From Methanomicrobiales archaeon HGW-Methanomicrobiales-3 (GTDB lineage Archaea > Halobacteriota > Methanomicrobia > Methanomicrobiales > Methanospirillaceae): a DNA stretch of 64,000 bases. Position numbers and translations under genes: made by a program. Each line of letters opens with the position of its first letter. Position 1 is the stretch's first letter. The stretch is from NCBI GenBank assembly GCA_002839605.1, contig PGYK01000001.1:429106-493105 (forward strand). The letters are read 5' to 3'. This document shows positions 41,758 through 51,456 of the stretch, in pieces. A model generated the notes under the pieces. The model worked only from the letters and a program-made list of their open reading frames with translations. It was not told the DNA's origin and made no database searches.

Positions 41758-41931
41758 ATGCAGACGCAGGTTTACACCCGGTACGAACGGGCAAGGATTA
41801 TTGGAGCAAGGGCTCTGCAGATATCAATGGGTGCTCCGTTACTCGTCACTACCTCAAGTATTGATCCCCTTGAGATCGCCATTGAGGAATTCAACAACCA
41901 CACCATCCCCATTACCGTAAAGAGGAAGTAG
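41758..41931 (+). CDS. rpoK: RNA polymerase subunit K (Rpo6)
   Basis: 57 residues: starts [20 protein letters not shown] and ends TIPITVKRK. The [15 protein letters not shown] segment is the conserved Rpb6/omega core. It is as short as other archaeal RpoK. It stabilises the largest subunits. It follows tRNA-Pro by 37 bases and precedes enolase by six bases; AGAACAAGG gives only a weak ribosome-binding site. Confidence 0.95.
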   Translation: MQTQVYTRYERARIIGARALQISMGAPLLVTTSSIDPLEIAIEEFNNHTIPITVKRK

Positions 41932-41937
41932 ATTCAA

Positions 41938-43125
41938 ATGACCATCATTGAAGTTATTGAGCTTCGGAAGATCCTCGACAGCAGGGGCAATGCGACTGTC
42001 GAGGCCGATATCTATACTTCAGACGGTTTCGGGAGATCGGCTGCCCCAAGCGGCGCCAGTACCGGGATGTTTGAGGCAAAGGTATTACCTGTTGATGAGG
42101 CGATCAACAACGCCCTTGAAAACGTCATTCCTGCCCTTATCGGCATGGATTCTGCTGACCAGGAAGGGTTTGACGAACAGCTCCGTGATATTGATGGAAC
42201 TGCCAACTTCTCGGGAATCGGGGCTAACATATCCGTTGCGCTTTCACTTGCTAATGCGAAGGCTGCGGCTTCCTCAATGGACATGCCGCTCTTCCGCTAC
42301 CTTGGCGGTGCATTTGCCAAGGAGATGCCGCTTCCGCTCGGGAACGTCATTGGTGGCGGGGCACATGCGGCAAATGCCACCGAGATCCAGGAGTTCCTGG
42401 TTGTCCCCGGCGGCGCTTCAGATACTGAAGAAGCGGTTTTCGCCAATGCGGCAGTCCACCGTCATGTCAGGGAATTGTTGAAGAAACACGGGAAATCCTG
42501 CGGCAAGGGTGATGAGGGTGCATGGGCACCGCAGATTGACGATGCCCTCGCATTTGAGCTCATTGCCGAGGCGACCGGACTTGTCGCCGACGAGATGAAC
42601 GTGGAAGTAGACATGGGCCTTGACGTTGCAGCAAGCCAGATGTGGGACGGGACAAATTACAAGTACCGTTCCAAAGTACGTTCCACGGAAGACCAGATTG
42701 CCTATATTGCTGAACTTGTCGATAAGTACAACCTGGTCTACGTCGAGGATCCTCTCTTCGAGGACGACTTTGACGCATTCGCCGAACTCAACAACCAGAT
42801 CGGTGACCGCTGCCTCGTCTGCGGTGACGACCTCTTCGTCACGCAGGTCGAACGCATCCAGCAGGGCATCGAGAAGGACGCAGCCAATTGCGTCCTCATC
42901 AAACCCAACCAGGTCGGGACCTTAACCGATACCTTCGAGGCGGTCCGGCTTGCCCATACCCATGGGATGGACACGGTGATGAGCCACCGGTCCGGTGAGA
43001 CAACCGATACAACCATTGCACACCTTGCAACCGCATTCTCCTGCGTATTCTTGAAATGTGGTGTCGTGGGTGGAGAACGCATTGCAAAATTAAATGAACT
43101 GATTCGCATTGAGGAACAGCTATGA
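41938..43125 (+). CDS. eno: Enolase
   Basis: 395 residues. [10 protein letters not shown], the metal and catalytic segments [25 protein letters not shown] and [11 protein letters not shown] (here with H, S and GETTD of the family) are all present. It interconverts 2-phosphoglycerate and phosphoenolpyruvate, the step after the phosphoglycerate mutase at 13924. It sits between rpoK and rps2, an archaeal linkage. Overlaps rps2 by ATGA. Slightly shorter than bacterial enolase (about 430). Confidence 0.97.
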   Translation: MTIIEVIELRKILDSRGNATVEADIYTSDGFGRSAAPSGASTGMFEAKVLPVDEAINNALENVIPALIGMDSADQEGFDEQLRDIDGTANFSGIGANISVALSLANAKAAASSMDMPLFRYLGGAFAKEMPLPLGNVIGGGAHAANATEIQEFLVVPGGASDTEEAVFANAAVHRHVRELLKKHGKSCGKGDEGAWAPQIDDALAFELIAEATGLVADEMNVEVDMGLDVAASQMWDGTNYKYRSKVRSTEDQIAYIAELVDKYNLVYVEDPLFEDDFDAFAELNNQIGDRCLVCGDDLFVTQVERIQQGIEKDAANCVLIKPNQVGTLTDTFEAVRLAHTHGMDTVMSHRSGETTDTTIAHLATAFSCVFLKCGVVGGERIAKLNELIRIEEQL

Positions 43126-43733
43126 CAGCAGCAAATGAAATGGAAATTGAATTAAAAGAGCCGCTCATCCCCGTCGAGGAATACCTTGCAGCCGGTGTCC
43201 ACATCGGCACCCAGCAGAAGAGCGAGGACATGAAGAAGTTCATCTACCGCGTCCGCGGCGATGGACTCTACATCCTCGATATCCGGGAAACCGACGCACG
43301 GATCAAGACCGTTGCCAAGTTCTTAACCCAGTTCGAGGCACCCAACATCCTCGTCGTCACCTCCCGGCAGTACGGTCAGTACCCTGCCAAGAAGTTCGCT
43401 GACACCATCGGGTCCATGTCCGCAACCGGCCGGTTCATCCCGGGCCTCCTGACCAACCCCGTCCTCGATGCGTACATTGAGCCCGACGTAATCGTTGTCA
43501 CTGACCCGATCGGTGACGCCCAGGTCATCAACGAGGCCGTCCAGTGCGGTATCCCCGTTGTTGCTCTCTGCGATACCAACAACATGACCAAGTTTGTGGA
43601 TCTCGTCATCCCGACAAACAACAAGGGCAGGAAGGCGCTCTCGATGATCTACTTCCTCTTAACCCGCGAGATGCTCCGGCTCCGCGGCATCTCCACGGCA
43701 CTCACCCCTGAGGACTTCGAGACCGAGTTCTAA
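43122..43733 (+). CDS. rps2: Small-subunit ribosomal protein uS2
   Basis: 203 residues, archaeal length. [20 protein letters not shown] and the [12 protein letters not shown] segment are diagnostic. It assembles late on the 30S body. Its ATG overlaps the enolase stop. Expression stops or pauses in the T-rich gap 43741-43747, but transcription may continue to the downstream genes from the TATAAT-like element at 43767. Confidence 0.96.
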   Translation: MTAANEMEIELKEPLIPVEEYLAAGVHIGTQQKSEDMKKFIYRVRGDGLYILDIRETDARIKTVAKFLTQFEAPNILVVTSRQYGQYPAKKFADTIGSMSATGRFIPGLLTNPVLDAYIEPDVIVVTDPIGDAQVINEAVQCGIPVVALCDTNNMTKFVDLVIPTNNKGRKALSMIYFLLTREMLRLRGISTALTPEDFETEF

Positions 43734-43796
43734 ATCCGGTCCTCTTTTTTCCTGACCGATATCTGGATATAATAGAAGGACCAGAGGGTTGATCCG

Positions 43797-44588
43797 ATGA
43801 AGATGCGTACATGCGCAGTAGCCGGCATGTTCTATCCCAGCGATCCGTCTCATCTGGAACAACTGCTGGAAACATTCTTCTCTCTGGCAAAGCCCGGAAC
43901 GGAGTCGCCGCTTGGCGTAGTTTCCCCCCATGCAGGGTATATCTACTCCGGGCAGGTGGCAGCCTGTGCGTTTGGTGCAGTTCCTGCGGACTTTTCCGGC
44001 ACGTTTGTCATAATCGGCCCCTCCCACCGGGGATATCTCACGAGCGTCTCGTCCGTTCCCTGGGAAACCCCGCTCGGTGTGGTTGATACGGACGTGGAGT
44101 TCATCAACGCCCTTGGTCTGGAGATCGATGAACTCTCTCATCGTGACGAGCACTCGATCGAGGTCCAGGTCCCGTTCATCAAGTACCGGCTCCCCCGCGC
44201 CCGGATCGTCCCGATCATGATGGGCCAGCAGGATCTTCCCACGGCAGAGCGTCTCGCGGACCAGCTCATTGCAGCGATTCACCAGACAAAACGGGATGTC
44301 AGGATTGTTGCTTCAAGCGATTTCTCCCATTATGTGCCGGAGAAGAAGGCACAGGATGACGACCTCTATGCCATCGAACCGCTCCTGACCCTTGACGTGA
44401 AGGAGTTCTACCGGCGAGTCGGGGAACGTGGCGTCTCGGCCTGCGGGTACGGGCCGATAGCAGCGATGGTGATGACCTGTACAAAGCTCGGGGCAAAAAG
44501 AGCCAAACTCATACGCTACGCGACCAGCGGTGACGTGACCGGGGACACCCGGGAAGTCGTGGGGTATGCCGGTATTGCGGTGATCTGA
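43797..44588 (+). CDS. MEMO1-family protein (AmmeMemoRadiSam system protein B)
   Basis: 263 residues. The N-terminus RTCAVAGMFYPSDPSHLEQL and VSPHAGYIYSGQVAACAFGA are the MEMO signature, including the conserved His. The fold is that of extradiol dioxygenases; the archaeal role is uncertain, though it is genomically linked to AMMECR1 and radical SAM partners. Here it stands between rps2 and the mevalonate genes, a recurrent archaeal position. No partner of the other AmmeMemoRadiSam types lies adjacent. Two bases separate it from mevalonate kinase. Confidence 0.9.
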   Translation: MKMRTCAVAGMFYPSDPSHLEQLLETFFSLAKPGTESPLGVVSPHAGYIYSGQVAACAFGAVPADFSGTFVIIGPSHRGYLTSVSSVPWETPLGVVDTDVEFINALGLEIDELSHRDEHSIEVQVPFIKYRLPRARIVPIMMGQQDLPTAERLADQLIAAIHQTKRDVRIVASSDFSHYVPEKKAQDDDLYAIEPLLTLDVKEFYRRVGERGVSACGYGPIAAMVMTCTKLGAKRAKLIRYATSGDVTGDTREVVGYAGIAVI

Positions 44589-44590
44589 AG

Positions 44591-45460
44591 GTGGCAACGT
44601 GGAGTGCGCCGGGCAAGGTGTTTTTGTTCGGCGAACATGCAGTGGTGTACGGAAAGCCCGGCATAGCGATGGCGATAAAACCCCGCGTCTTTGTGACGGT
44701 CCGGGATACCAAGCGTGCCCTGAAAGCCAAATCCCCGTATATTGAGGGATGTTTCGACGCGATGGGGGTTCTCGGCAGCGTGTATATCAACTCCCAGATC
44801 CCGAGTTCTTCGGGGCTCGGGTCATCGGCAGCGGTCACGGTTGCAACGCTCTGCGCCATCAATGACGAGTTCAGGCTGAACAAGACAAGGGAAGAGATTG
44901 CGAACATGGCGTTTGAGATCGAGAAGACGGTGCAGAAGGGCAGGGCGAGCCCCACGGATACCACGGTGTCCAGTTTTGGCGGGATCGTGCTCATCAGCGG
45001 GGGCTCCCGCCGCCGCCTCCCGCCCCAGAACATGCACCTGGTCATCGGCGACTCGCTCGTCTCGCACAGTACCTCCCGGATGGTGGAGCAGGTCTCTGAG
45101 TTCAAGAAGAAACACCCCGAGATCGTGGATCCGGTCCTCGACGCCATCGAAGGCGTGACCATGAGCGGGATCCATCATCTCAACAACCCCCGCGAACTCG
45201 GCCGCTACATGAACATGAACCACGCGCTTCTCGAAGTGCTGGGAGTTGGCCATAACCAGCTGGCCCGGATGGTGCTCGCATCCCGGTCAGCCGGAGCGTT
45301 TGGCGCAAAGATCACCGGGGCCGGCGGGGGCGGGAGCATGGTTGCCCTCTGCCCCAAGCAGCTCAAGCACCGGGTTGCCCAGGCGATCGAAGCCTGCGAT
45401 GCCCGGGCTATCGTGACCGGTATCGACACGGAAGGCGCACGCAAGGAGAAGAATGTCTAA
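44591..45460 (+). CDS. mvk: Mevalonate kinase
   Basis: 289 residues, GHMP superfamily. Starts at GTG 44591. SAPGKVFLFGEHAVVYGKPG is the GHMP motif 1, IPSSSGLGSSAAVTVA the ATP loop and TGAGGGGSMVALC motif 3. It phosphorylates mevalonate to 5-phosphomevalonate, entering archaeal isoprenoid synthesis. The next gene, isopentenyl phosphate kinase, overlaps it by eight bases. Confidence 0.95.
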   Translation: MATWSAPGKVFLFGEHAVVYGKPGIAMAIKPRVFVTVRDTKRALKAKSPYIEGCFDAMGVLGSVYINSQIPSSSGLGSSAAVTVATLCAINDEFRLNKTREEIANMAFEIEKTVQKGRASPTDTTVSSFGGIVLISGGSRRRLPPQNMHLVIGDSLVSHSTSRMVEQVSEFKKKHPEIVDPVLDAIEGVTMSGIHHLNNPRELGRYMNMNHALLEVLGVGHNQLARMVLASRSAGAFGAKITGAGGGGSMVALCPKQLKHRVAQAIEACDARAIVTGIDTEGARKEKNV

Positions 45461-46208
45461 AACCTGTATCTTAAAACTCGGCGGGAGTGTCATCACCGAC
45501 AAGCGGGCGGACTGCTCCGTCAACACGGAGCAGCTCGCGCTGGTAGCCGCCGCCATTGCCGGCGCACAGTCGGACGGGATCGTGGTCATCCACGGTGCCG
45601 GTTCCTGCGGGCACCCCGAGGCCCGGCGCTACCGGCTCGATGCCGGGGCAACGGCCGGGGAGACCGAAGGAATCTTCGTGACCCACAAGGCAGTCAGCAG
45701 CCTCAACGCCGAGGTGGTCCGTACCCTGCGGGAGAAAGGCGTGCAGGCAGTCGGCGTCCACCCGCTCCACACGGGCATTGCACAGGATGGCAGGCTCGTC
45801 GGGTTCGAGACCCGGCACCTCCGGCAGATGCTTGCGCTTGGCATGGTCCCCGTGATCCACGGCGACGTGGTGATGGACCTTGTCCGGGGGGCGTGCATTG
45901 TATCCGGCGATCAGCTCGTGCGGTACCTTGCTGCTGGCCTTGGGATCCACCGCGTGGGGCTTGCCACCGATGTCCCGGGTGTCTTGGATGACGGTCAGGT
46001 TGTGCCCCGGATAACCCGGAGCACCGTGCCAAGTCTCTCGATTGGGAGCTCGACACACACCGATGTCACCGGTGGCATGCGGGGAAAGATTGACGAACTG
46101 CTCGGCCTTGCAGATGCAGGGATCGGGTCGGACATATTCCATGTCTCGCGGGTGGGGGATTTCCTGAGCGAAAAGCCCCATGGCGGGACCATGGTGAGGG
46201 GAGAGTAA
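45453..46208 (+). CDS. ipk: Isopentenyl phosphate kinase
   Basis: 251 residues, amino-acid-kinase fold. KLGGSVITDKRAD is the nucleotide loop and HGAGSCGHPEA contains the family catalytic histidine. It makes isopentenyl diphosphate from isopentenyl phosphate, the archaeal end of the modified mevalonate pathway. The next gene isomerises the product. The ATG overlaps the end of mvk. Confidence 0.93.
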   Translation: MSKTCILKLGGSVITDKRADCSVNTEQLALVAAAIAGAQSDGIVVIHGAGSCGHPEARRYRLDAGATAGETEGIFVTHKAVSSLNAEVVRTLREKGVQAVGVHPLHTGIAQDGRLVGFETRHLRQMLALGMVPVIHGDVVMDLVRGACIVSGDQLVRYLAAGLGIHRVGLATDVPGVLDDGQVVPRITRSTVPSLSIGSSTHTDVTGGMRGKIDELLGLADAGIGSDIFHVSRVGDFLSEKPHGGTMVRGE

Positions 46209-46212
46209 AAAA

Positions 46213-47304
46213 ATGGGAGACAAGAAACGGTTCACTTCGTCGCGGAAACTCGATCACCTGCGGATCTGTGCAGAAGAACAGGTAGAATCGGGAGAGAGCG
46301 GCTTTTCCGATGTAAGGTTCGTCCACAACGCGCTTCCTGAGTGCGACATGGGGAAGATCGATATCCGGAGCCGGTTTATGAACCATGCCTTCTCTTCCCC
46401 CCTCTTCATCTCCGCAATGACCGGGGGTCACCCCGGGACAAAAGAGGTGAATGCCCGGCTTGCCCGTGCCGCGGAGCGCTATGGGCTCGGGATGGGAGTC
46501 GGTTCCCAGCGGGCAGCTCTTGAGAATCCTGCCCTTGCCGACACCTTCTCGGTGGTGCGGGACGAAGCGCCGCATGCGTTCCTTGTCGGGAATCTCGGGG
46601 CAGTCCAGCTCCGGGACCATGGCATCGAATGGGCGGAGAAGGCAGTTGAGATGATCGGGGCCAATGCTCTTGCCATTCACTTAAATTTCCTCCAGGAAGC
46701 CATCCAGCCCGAGGGCGATCACAACGCAACCGGCTGCCTTGACGCCATCGCGGAACTCTGCCGTGACGTTAAGGTTCCCGTCATCGTCAAGGAGACCGGC
46801 TGCGGCATCTCGGCTGCAACCGCACGGGCGCTCTGGGGTGCCGGCGTCTCCGCCATCGATATCGGTGGCTGGGGTGGCACCTCCTGGGCAGCAGTCGAGA
46901 GCGTCCGCGCCGGCGAGACCGGGCACTCGGGGGATAAGCGTCTCAAGTCTCTTGGGGAGGACTTTGCCGGCTGGGGAATCCCCACGGTGGTCAGCCTCGC
47001 CGAGGTGCTTGCAACGGGGAGTCCCGTGATCGCTTCGGGCGGTATCCGGTCCGGCATGGATATTGCCAAGGGACTCGCGTTTGGCGCGGACCTCTGCGGG
47101 ATGGCCATGCCCCTCTTAAAGCCGGCAATGGAGAGCGATGATGCCCTCAATGAAACGATCGATGCTGTCCACCGGGAACTCACCGTAACCATGTTCCTGA
47201 CGGGATCGTCACGGGTTCCCGATCTGCGGAAAGCATCCGTCCAGATCACCGGCAGGACCCGACAGATGATCGATAAGGATAATCCGGCCAGGATCAAACG
47301 CTGA
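46213..47304 (+). CDS. fni: Type 2 isopentenyl-diphosphate isomerase
   Basis: 363 residues. FMN-dependent TIM barrel with SAMTGGHPGTKEVN, SQRAALENP and the phosphate-binding IDIGGWGGTSWA and ASGGIRSGMDIAKG. It converts IPP to DMAPP with reduced FMN, supplying both C5 units for the prenyl synthase encoded downstream. Length is typical. Confidence 0.95.
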   Translation: MGDKKRFTSSRKLDHLRICAEEQVESGESGFSDVRFVHNALPECDMGKIDIRSRFMNHAFSSPLFISAMTGGHPGTKEVNARLARAAERYGLGMGVGSQRAALENPALADTFSVVRDEAPHAFLVGNLGAVQLRDHGIEWAEKAVEMIGANALAIHLNFLQEAIQPEGDHNATGCLDAIAELCRDVKVPVIVKETGCGISAATARALWGAGVSAIDIGGWGGTSWAAVESVRAGETGHSGDKRLKSLGEDFAGWGIPTVVSLAEVLATGSPVIASGGIRSGMDIAKGLAFGADLCGMAMPLLKPAMESDDALNETIDAVHRELTVTMFLTGSSRVPDLRKASVQITGRTRQMIDKDNPARIKR

Positions 47305-47364
47305 CCTCGCGAAACCGGGGAATTATTCAGGGTATACCACCCACCAGAACATACGGAGAAAAAA

Positions 47365-48702
47365 ATGGATATTGAAATCATTGCAATAGGCGGGTACGAG
47401 GAGGCCGGGCGCAATATGACCGCCGTCCGCTGCGGCAGGGACATTGTCATCTTTGACATGGGTCTCCGGCTCGACCAGACGACACTCAACGAGGATGCGG
47501 ATATTGTGGGTATGCAGGTTGCCGATCTGGTGAAGATCAAGGCGATACCTGACGATTCCGTCCTGAAAGCGAATGACGGTACGGTGAAAGCCATTGTCTG
47601 TTCCCACGGGCATATCGACCACATCGGGGCGATCCCGATGCTGGCACAGCGGTATAATGCCCCGATCATTGCAACCCCCTATACTACGGAACTGATCCGG
47701 CAGCAGATGGCCGGGGATACAAAGGCAGGCGATGCTGCAAAGCTCATGGCGCTCAAGGCGGGGCAGCGGTACACCCTCTCCCAGAACCTCATCCTTGAGT
47801 TTGTCCGCACCCAGCACTCGATCATCGATGCGGTGACGCCGGTGCTGCACACCCCCGAAGGTGCCATTGTCTATGCGCTGGATTTCAAGCTGGACCGGAC
47901 GCCGGTCATCGGCGAACCTCCGGACGTTGCCCGTCTCCGCCAGATCGGGAAAGAAGGGGTTCTGGCTCTCATTGTTGAATGCACCAATGTCGGGAAAAAA
48001 GGCCGGTGCCCGAGCGAACGCATTGCCCGCGATCTCGTGCGCGACACCATCACCACGTACGAGGACGACAAGAACGCCATCATCGTATCCACCTTCTCCT
48101 CCCATGTCTCCCGGATCAAGACGATCGCGGAATGCGCCCACGAGATCGGGAGAAAACCGGTGCTGCTCGGCCGGTCCATGGAGAAATACGCCACCATCGC
48201 CGAACAGATGAAACTCGTCTCCTTCCCCGAAACCACAAGCGCCTTTGGGAACCGGCGGACGATCGACCGGACCCTGCGCCGGATCATGAAGGGGGGAAAG
48301 GACCAGTTCCTGCCCATCGTCACCGGCCACCAGGGTGAGCCCGGCTCGGTCCTTACCCGTATCGCAACCGGTGACACCCCGTACCAGCTCATGCAGGGTG
48401 ACAAGGTCATCTTCTCGGCCAACATCATCCCAACCCCGTTAAACTTCGGCCAGCGCCATCTCATCGAGGCGCGGATGCAGCTTGTCGGGGCACGGGTTTT
48501 TGAGGATCTCCACGTCAGCGGCCACGCGTATCGCGAGGATCATTACGAGTTTATCCAGTTCCTCCAGCCGGAGCATGTCATTCCTGCCCACGGGGGGATG
48601 ACCATGACTGCAGAATACATCCTGTTTGCCGGTGAGATGGGCTACACGCCCCACGCAACGGCCCACCTGATGAAGAACGGACAGCGGGTAAAAATCAGAT
48701 AA
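47365..48702 (+). CDS. rnj: RNase J-type metallo-beta-lactamase ribonuclease
   Basis: 445 residues. The motif SHGHIDHIGA (H-x-H-x-D-H) binds two metals; GHQGEPGSVLTRIA, DLHVSGHAYREDH and AHGGMTMT supply the remaining beta-CASP motifs A-C. Archaeal RNase J is a 5'-to-3' exoribonuclease that turns over mRNA. It sits among isoprenoid genes, a conserved euryarchaeal linkage. GGAG lies six bases from ATG. Confidence 0.94.
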   Translation: MDIEIIAIGGYEEAGRNMTAVRCGRDIVIFDMGLRLDQTTLNEDADIVGMQVADLVKIKAIPDDSVLKANDGTVKAIVCSHGHIDHIGAIPMLAQRYNAPIIATPYTTELIRQQMAGDTKAGDAAKLMALKAGQRYTLSQNLILEFVRTQHSIIDAVTPVLHTPEGAIVYALDFKLDRTPVIGEPPDVARLRQIGKEGVLALIVECTNVGKKGRCPSERIARDLVRDTITTYEDDKNAIIVSTFSSHVSRIKTIAECAHEIGRKPVLLGRSMEKYATIAEQMKLVSFPETTSAFGNRRTIDRTLRRIMKGGKDQFLPIVTGHQGEPGSVLTRIATGDTPYQLMQGDKVIFSANIIPTPLNFGQRHLIEARMQLVGARVFEDLHVSGHAYREDHYEFIQFLQPEHVIPAHGGMTMTAEYILFAGEMGYTPHATAHLMKNGQRVKIR

Positions 48703-48714
48703 GTGAGGATCATT

Positions 48715-49680
48715 ATGTCAGACCTTCCATCCTACCTGGAATCGGTTGCAAAGACCATCGATCACATGATCGACCGGTACTTCGTCGACAAGACGGGGGA
48801 ACTGAACAAGGCTTCGGCCCACCTGCTCGCCGCGGGAGGCAAACGGCTCCGTCCCGCGGTGGTCATGCTTGCTGCGGATGCTGTCCGCCCGGGGAGTTCG
48901 GACGATATCCTGCAGGCAGCTCTTGCGCTCGAGGTTACGCATACCTTCACGCTCGTCCATGACGATATCATGGACGACGATAAGCTCCGCCGCGGCGTCC
49001 AGACCGTGCACACGAAATGGGACATGCCCACCGGCATTCTTGCCGGGGATGTCCTGTACGCACGGGCGTTTGAGCACATCTGCATGACTACGGCAACGGA
49101 TGCTGCAAAGGTCCGGGCAGTTACCATGCTTGCAAAGGCCTGTGCCGAGATCTGCGAGGGTCAGCACATGGATATGTCCTTTGAGCACCGCACCGATGTT
49201 TCGGAAGGCGAGTATCTCGAGATGGTGAGAAAGAAGACCGGGGTCCTCTATGCAGCAGCGGCCGGTATCGGCGCGGTCCTTGGCGGGGGGAACGGCGTGC
49301 AGGTAAAAGCGCTCTACAACTTCGGGCTCAACACCGGTGTCGCGTTCCAGATCCAGGATGACTTAATCGATCTTCTCACCCCTTCGGAGAAGAGCGGAAA
49401 GGACCAGGCATCCGATCTCCGCGAGGGCAAGCAGACCCTCCTCATGATCAAGGCCCGGGAGAAGGGACTTGACCTGAAGAAATACCAGCGCGACCTTTCA
49501 CCTGCGGACATTGAAGCGGCGATCCGGGAACTGACTGCTGCCGGGGTTATCGATGACGTGAAACAGGTTGCAGCCGACCTTGTGAGTGCCAGCAACAAGC
49601 ACCTGTCTGTCCTGCCGGAGTCAAAGGAACGGCAGCTCTTAATGGATGTTGGCGAGTTCTTCGTAACCCGGAGTTATTGA
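48715..49680 (+). CDS. idsA: Geranylgeranyl/farnesyl diphosphate synthase
   Basis: 321 residues from ATG 48715 (GTG 48703 would leave a four-residue extension; GTGAGGATC serves as ribosome-binding site). First aspartate-rich motif DDIMDDDKLRRG, second DDLIDLLTPSEKSGKDQASD, and GGKRLRPAVVM at the N-terminal side. It adds IPP units to make FPP/GGPP for the archaeal ether-lipid backbone. Last of the isoprenoid genes; gltX starts after its stop. Confidence 0.95.
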   Translation: MSDLPSYLESVAKTIDHMIDRYFVDKTGELNKASAHLLAAGGKRLRPAVVMLAADAVRPGSSDDILQAALALEVTHTFTLVHDDIMDDDKLRRGVQTVHTKWDMPTGILAGDVLYARAFEHICMTTATDAAKVRAVTMLAKACAEICEGQHMDMSFEHRTDVSEGEYLEMVRKKTGVLYAAAAGIGAVLGGGNGVQVKALYNFGLNTGVAFQIQDDLIDLLTPSEKSGKDQASDLREGKQTLLMIKAREKGLDLKKYQRDLSPADIEAAIRELTAAGVIDDVKQVAADLVSASNKHLSVLPESKERQLLMDVGEFFVTRSY

Positions 49681-49682
49681 AG

Positions 49683-51374
49683 ATGGCCGGTGATGATCCA
49701 AAAGAGATCCTCTTTTTGTGCGCACTCCAGAATGCCGTGAAGCACGGCGGGGTTCCGCAGGCAGGAGCGGTCATCGGTATGGTAATGGGTGCCCACCCGG
49801 AACTCCGGAGCAGGGCAAAGGATGTTGCGGCGCTGGCAAAGGAAGCGATTGCCGACGTCGCGGCGCTGTCTCCTGAAGACCGGATCACCACGCTCCAGTC
49901 GCGGGCTCCTGAGATGTTTGCCGCACTTTCCGAGAAGCACGAGCACAAGAAGGTGCTCCCCGATCTCGAGCAGGCCGGATCAGGTGTGGCGATGCGGTTT
50001 GCCCCGAACCCCTCGGGTCCGCTCCATATCGGGCACGCGAGAGCTGCGGTGCTCAACGATGCCTACGTGAAGCAGTATGGCGGGCGGTACATCCTCCGTA
50101 TCGAAGATACCGATCCCAAACGGGTTGATCCCGAGGCTTACGCTATGGTGGTCGAGGATCTCAAATGGCTCGGGCTTGGTATCACCGAGACGGTGACCCA
50201 GAGCGACCGGCTCTCCCTGTACTATGACCTGTGCAGGCAGCTCATTGAGCGGGGCGGGGCCTATGTCTGCACCTGCGACAACGAGCACTTCAAGGAGTTG
50301 AAGCAGAAGAAGACCGCCTGTCCCTGCCGCGACCAGCCGGTTGAGAAGAACCTCATGATGTGGACAAAGATGCTCGATCACGGGTATCACGAGGGCGAGG
50401 TATCGGTCCGGATCAAGACCGATCTTGCCAACCCCGACCCGGCCATGCGGGACTTCCCGGCGTTCCGGATCCTTGATGCCCCGCCTCACCCCAGGGTGAA
50501 GGCGCACGTGTACCCGCTCATGAACTTCTCGGTGGTTGCCGACGACCACCTCCTCGGGGTCACGCATGTCATCCGGGGCAAGGATCACATCGCCAATACA
50601 CGGCGGCAGAAGTACATCTACGACCACATGGGCTGGCAGGTGCCGGTATACCGGCATTACGGCAGGATGGGGATCGAGGGCGTTGTCCTCTCCACGTCCC
50701 AGATGCGGGCCGGGATCAACGACGGCACCTACACCGGCTGGGACGACATCCGTCTCGGCACGATGCGGGCCCTTGCACGGCGCGGGATCAGCCCCGATGC
50801 CGTGAGGAATGCGATGCTTGCCATCGGCATCGGCGACACGGACATCTCGTTCTCGTGGGACAATCTCTATGCTGAGAACCGGAAGATCGTGGACCCGGTG
50901 GCTAACCGGTACTTCTTCGTGCCGGACCCGGTCGAGATCACGATCGGTGGGGCGCAGAAGCACACCGCCCACGCGATGCTCCACCCGTCCGATGCAGCCC
51001 GGGGCACCCGCACGCTTGAGTTCGACGGCACGGTCCTCATCCCGATAAGTGAGATCAGCCCCGCGGTTACCATGATCCGTCTCAAGGATCTCTTCAATGT
51101 CACCATTACGTGGGACCACGAAACCCCGTCATTCACCTATGCCGGCGAATCGCTTGCCGACGCCCGGGCAGCAAAAGCCCGGATCATCCAGTGGCTTCCG
51201 GTACAGCAGGCCACACCCTGCACTGTTCTGACTCCTGAGGGTGAGATGACCGGTGCCTGCGAACCGGCCGTGAAGAATGAGCTTAAGAAGGTTGTCCAGT
51301 TCGAGCGGGTCGGGTTTGTGAAGATCGATTCCGCCACACCGGACGGCATACGGGCGTACTTCACCCACAAGTAA
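49683..51374 (+). CDS. gltX: Glutamyl-tRNA synthetase, archaeal type
   Basis: 563 residues from ATG 49683. The HIGH motif is PNPSGPLHIGHARAA, and STSQM replaces KMSKS. An insertion CTCDNEHFKELKQKKTACPC probably binds zinc. The C-terminal region is the archaeal/GlnRS-like beta-barrel anticodon domain. As in most Archaea it probably charges both tRNA-Glu and tRNA-Gln, the latter being amidated later. End of the large operon; a T6 run follows. Confidence 0.95.
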   Translation: MAGDDPKEILFLCALQNAVKHGGVPQAGAVIGMVMGAHPELRSRAKDVAALAKEAIADVAALSPEDRITTLQSRAPEMFAALSEKHEHKKVLPDLEQAGSGVAMRFAPNPSGPLHIGHARAAVLNDAYVKQYGGRYILRIEDTDPKRVDPEAYAMVVEDLKWLGLGITETVTQSDRLSLYYDLCRQLIERGGAYVCTCDNEHFKELKQKKTACPCRDQPVEKNLMMWTKMLDHGYHEGEVSVRIKTDLANPDPAMRDFPAFRILDAPPHPRVKAHVYPLMNFSVVADDHLLGVTHVIRGKDHIANTRRQKYIYDHMGWQVPVYRHYGRMGIEGVVLSTSQMRAGINDGTYTGWDDIRLGTMRALARRGISPDAVRNAMLAIGIGDTDISFSWDNLYAENRKIVDPVANRYFFVPDPVEITIGGAQKHTAHAMLHPSDAARGTRTLEFDGTVLIPISEISPAVTMIRLKDLFNVTITWDHETPSFTYAGESLADARAAKARIIQWLPVQQATPCTVLTPEGEMTGACEPAVKNELKKVVQFERVGFVKIDSATPDGIRAYFTHK

Positions 51375-51385
51375 TCATCTTTTTT

Positions 51386-51416
51386 GGTATCGTGTCGCGA
51401 AGGCCGGTATCGTGTC
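51386..51416. repeat. Short direct repeat after gltX
   Basis: GGTATCGTGTC occurs twice, at 51386-51396 and 51406-51416, with nine bases between. It lies in the 80-base gap before the CDF gene. Could be a small duplication; no function apparent. Confidence 0.4.
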
Positions 51417-51456
51417 AGGCTTTTTCAGGGATCCCATGCAATAGATTGAGACATAC

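Noticed and set aside
49980..51119. 379-codon minus-strand open frame opposite gltX
   Set aside because: Lies wholly inside gltX, His/Val/Arg-biased shadow translation.
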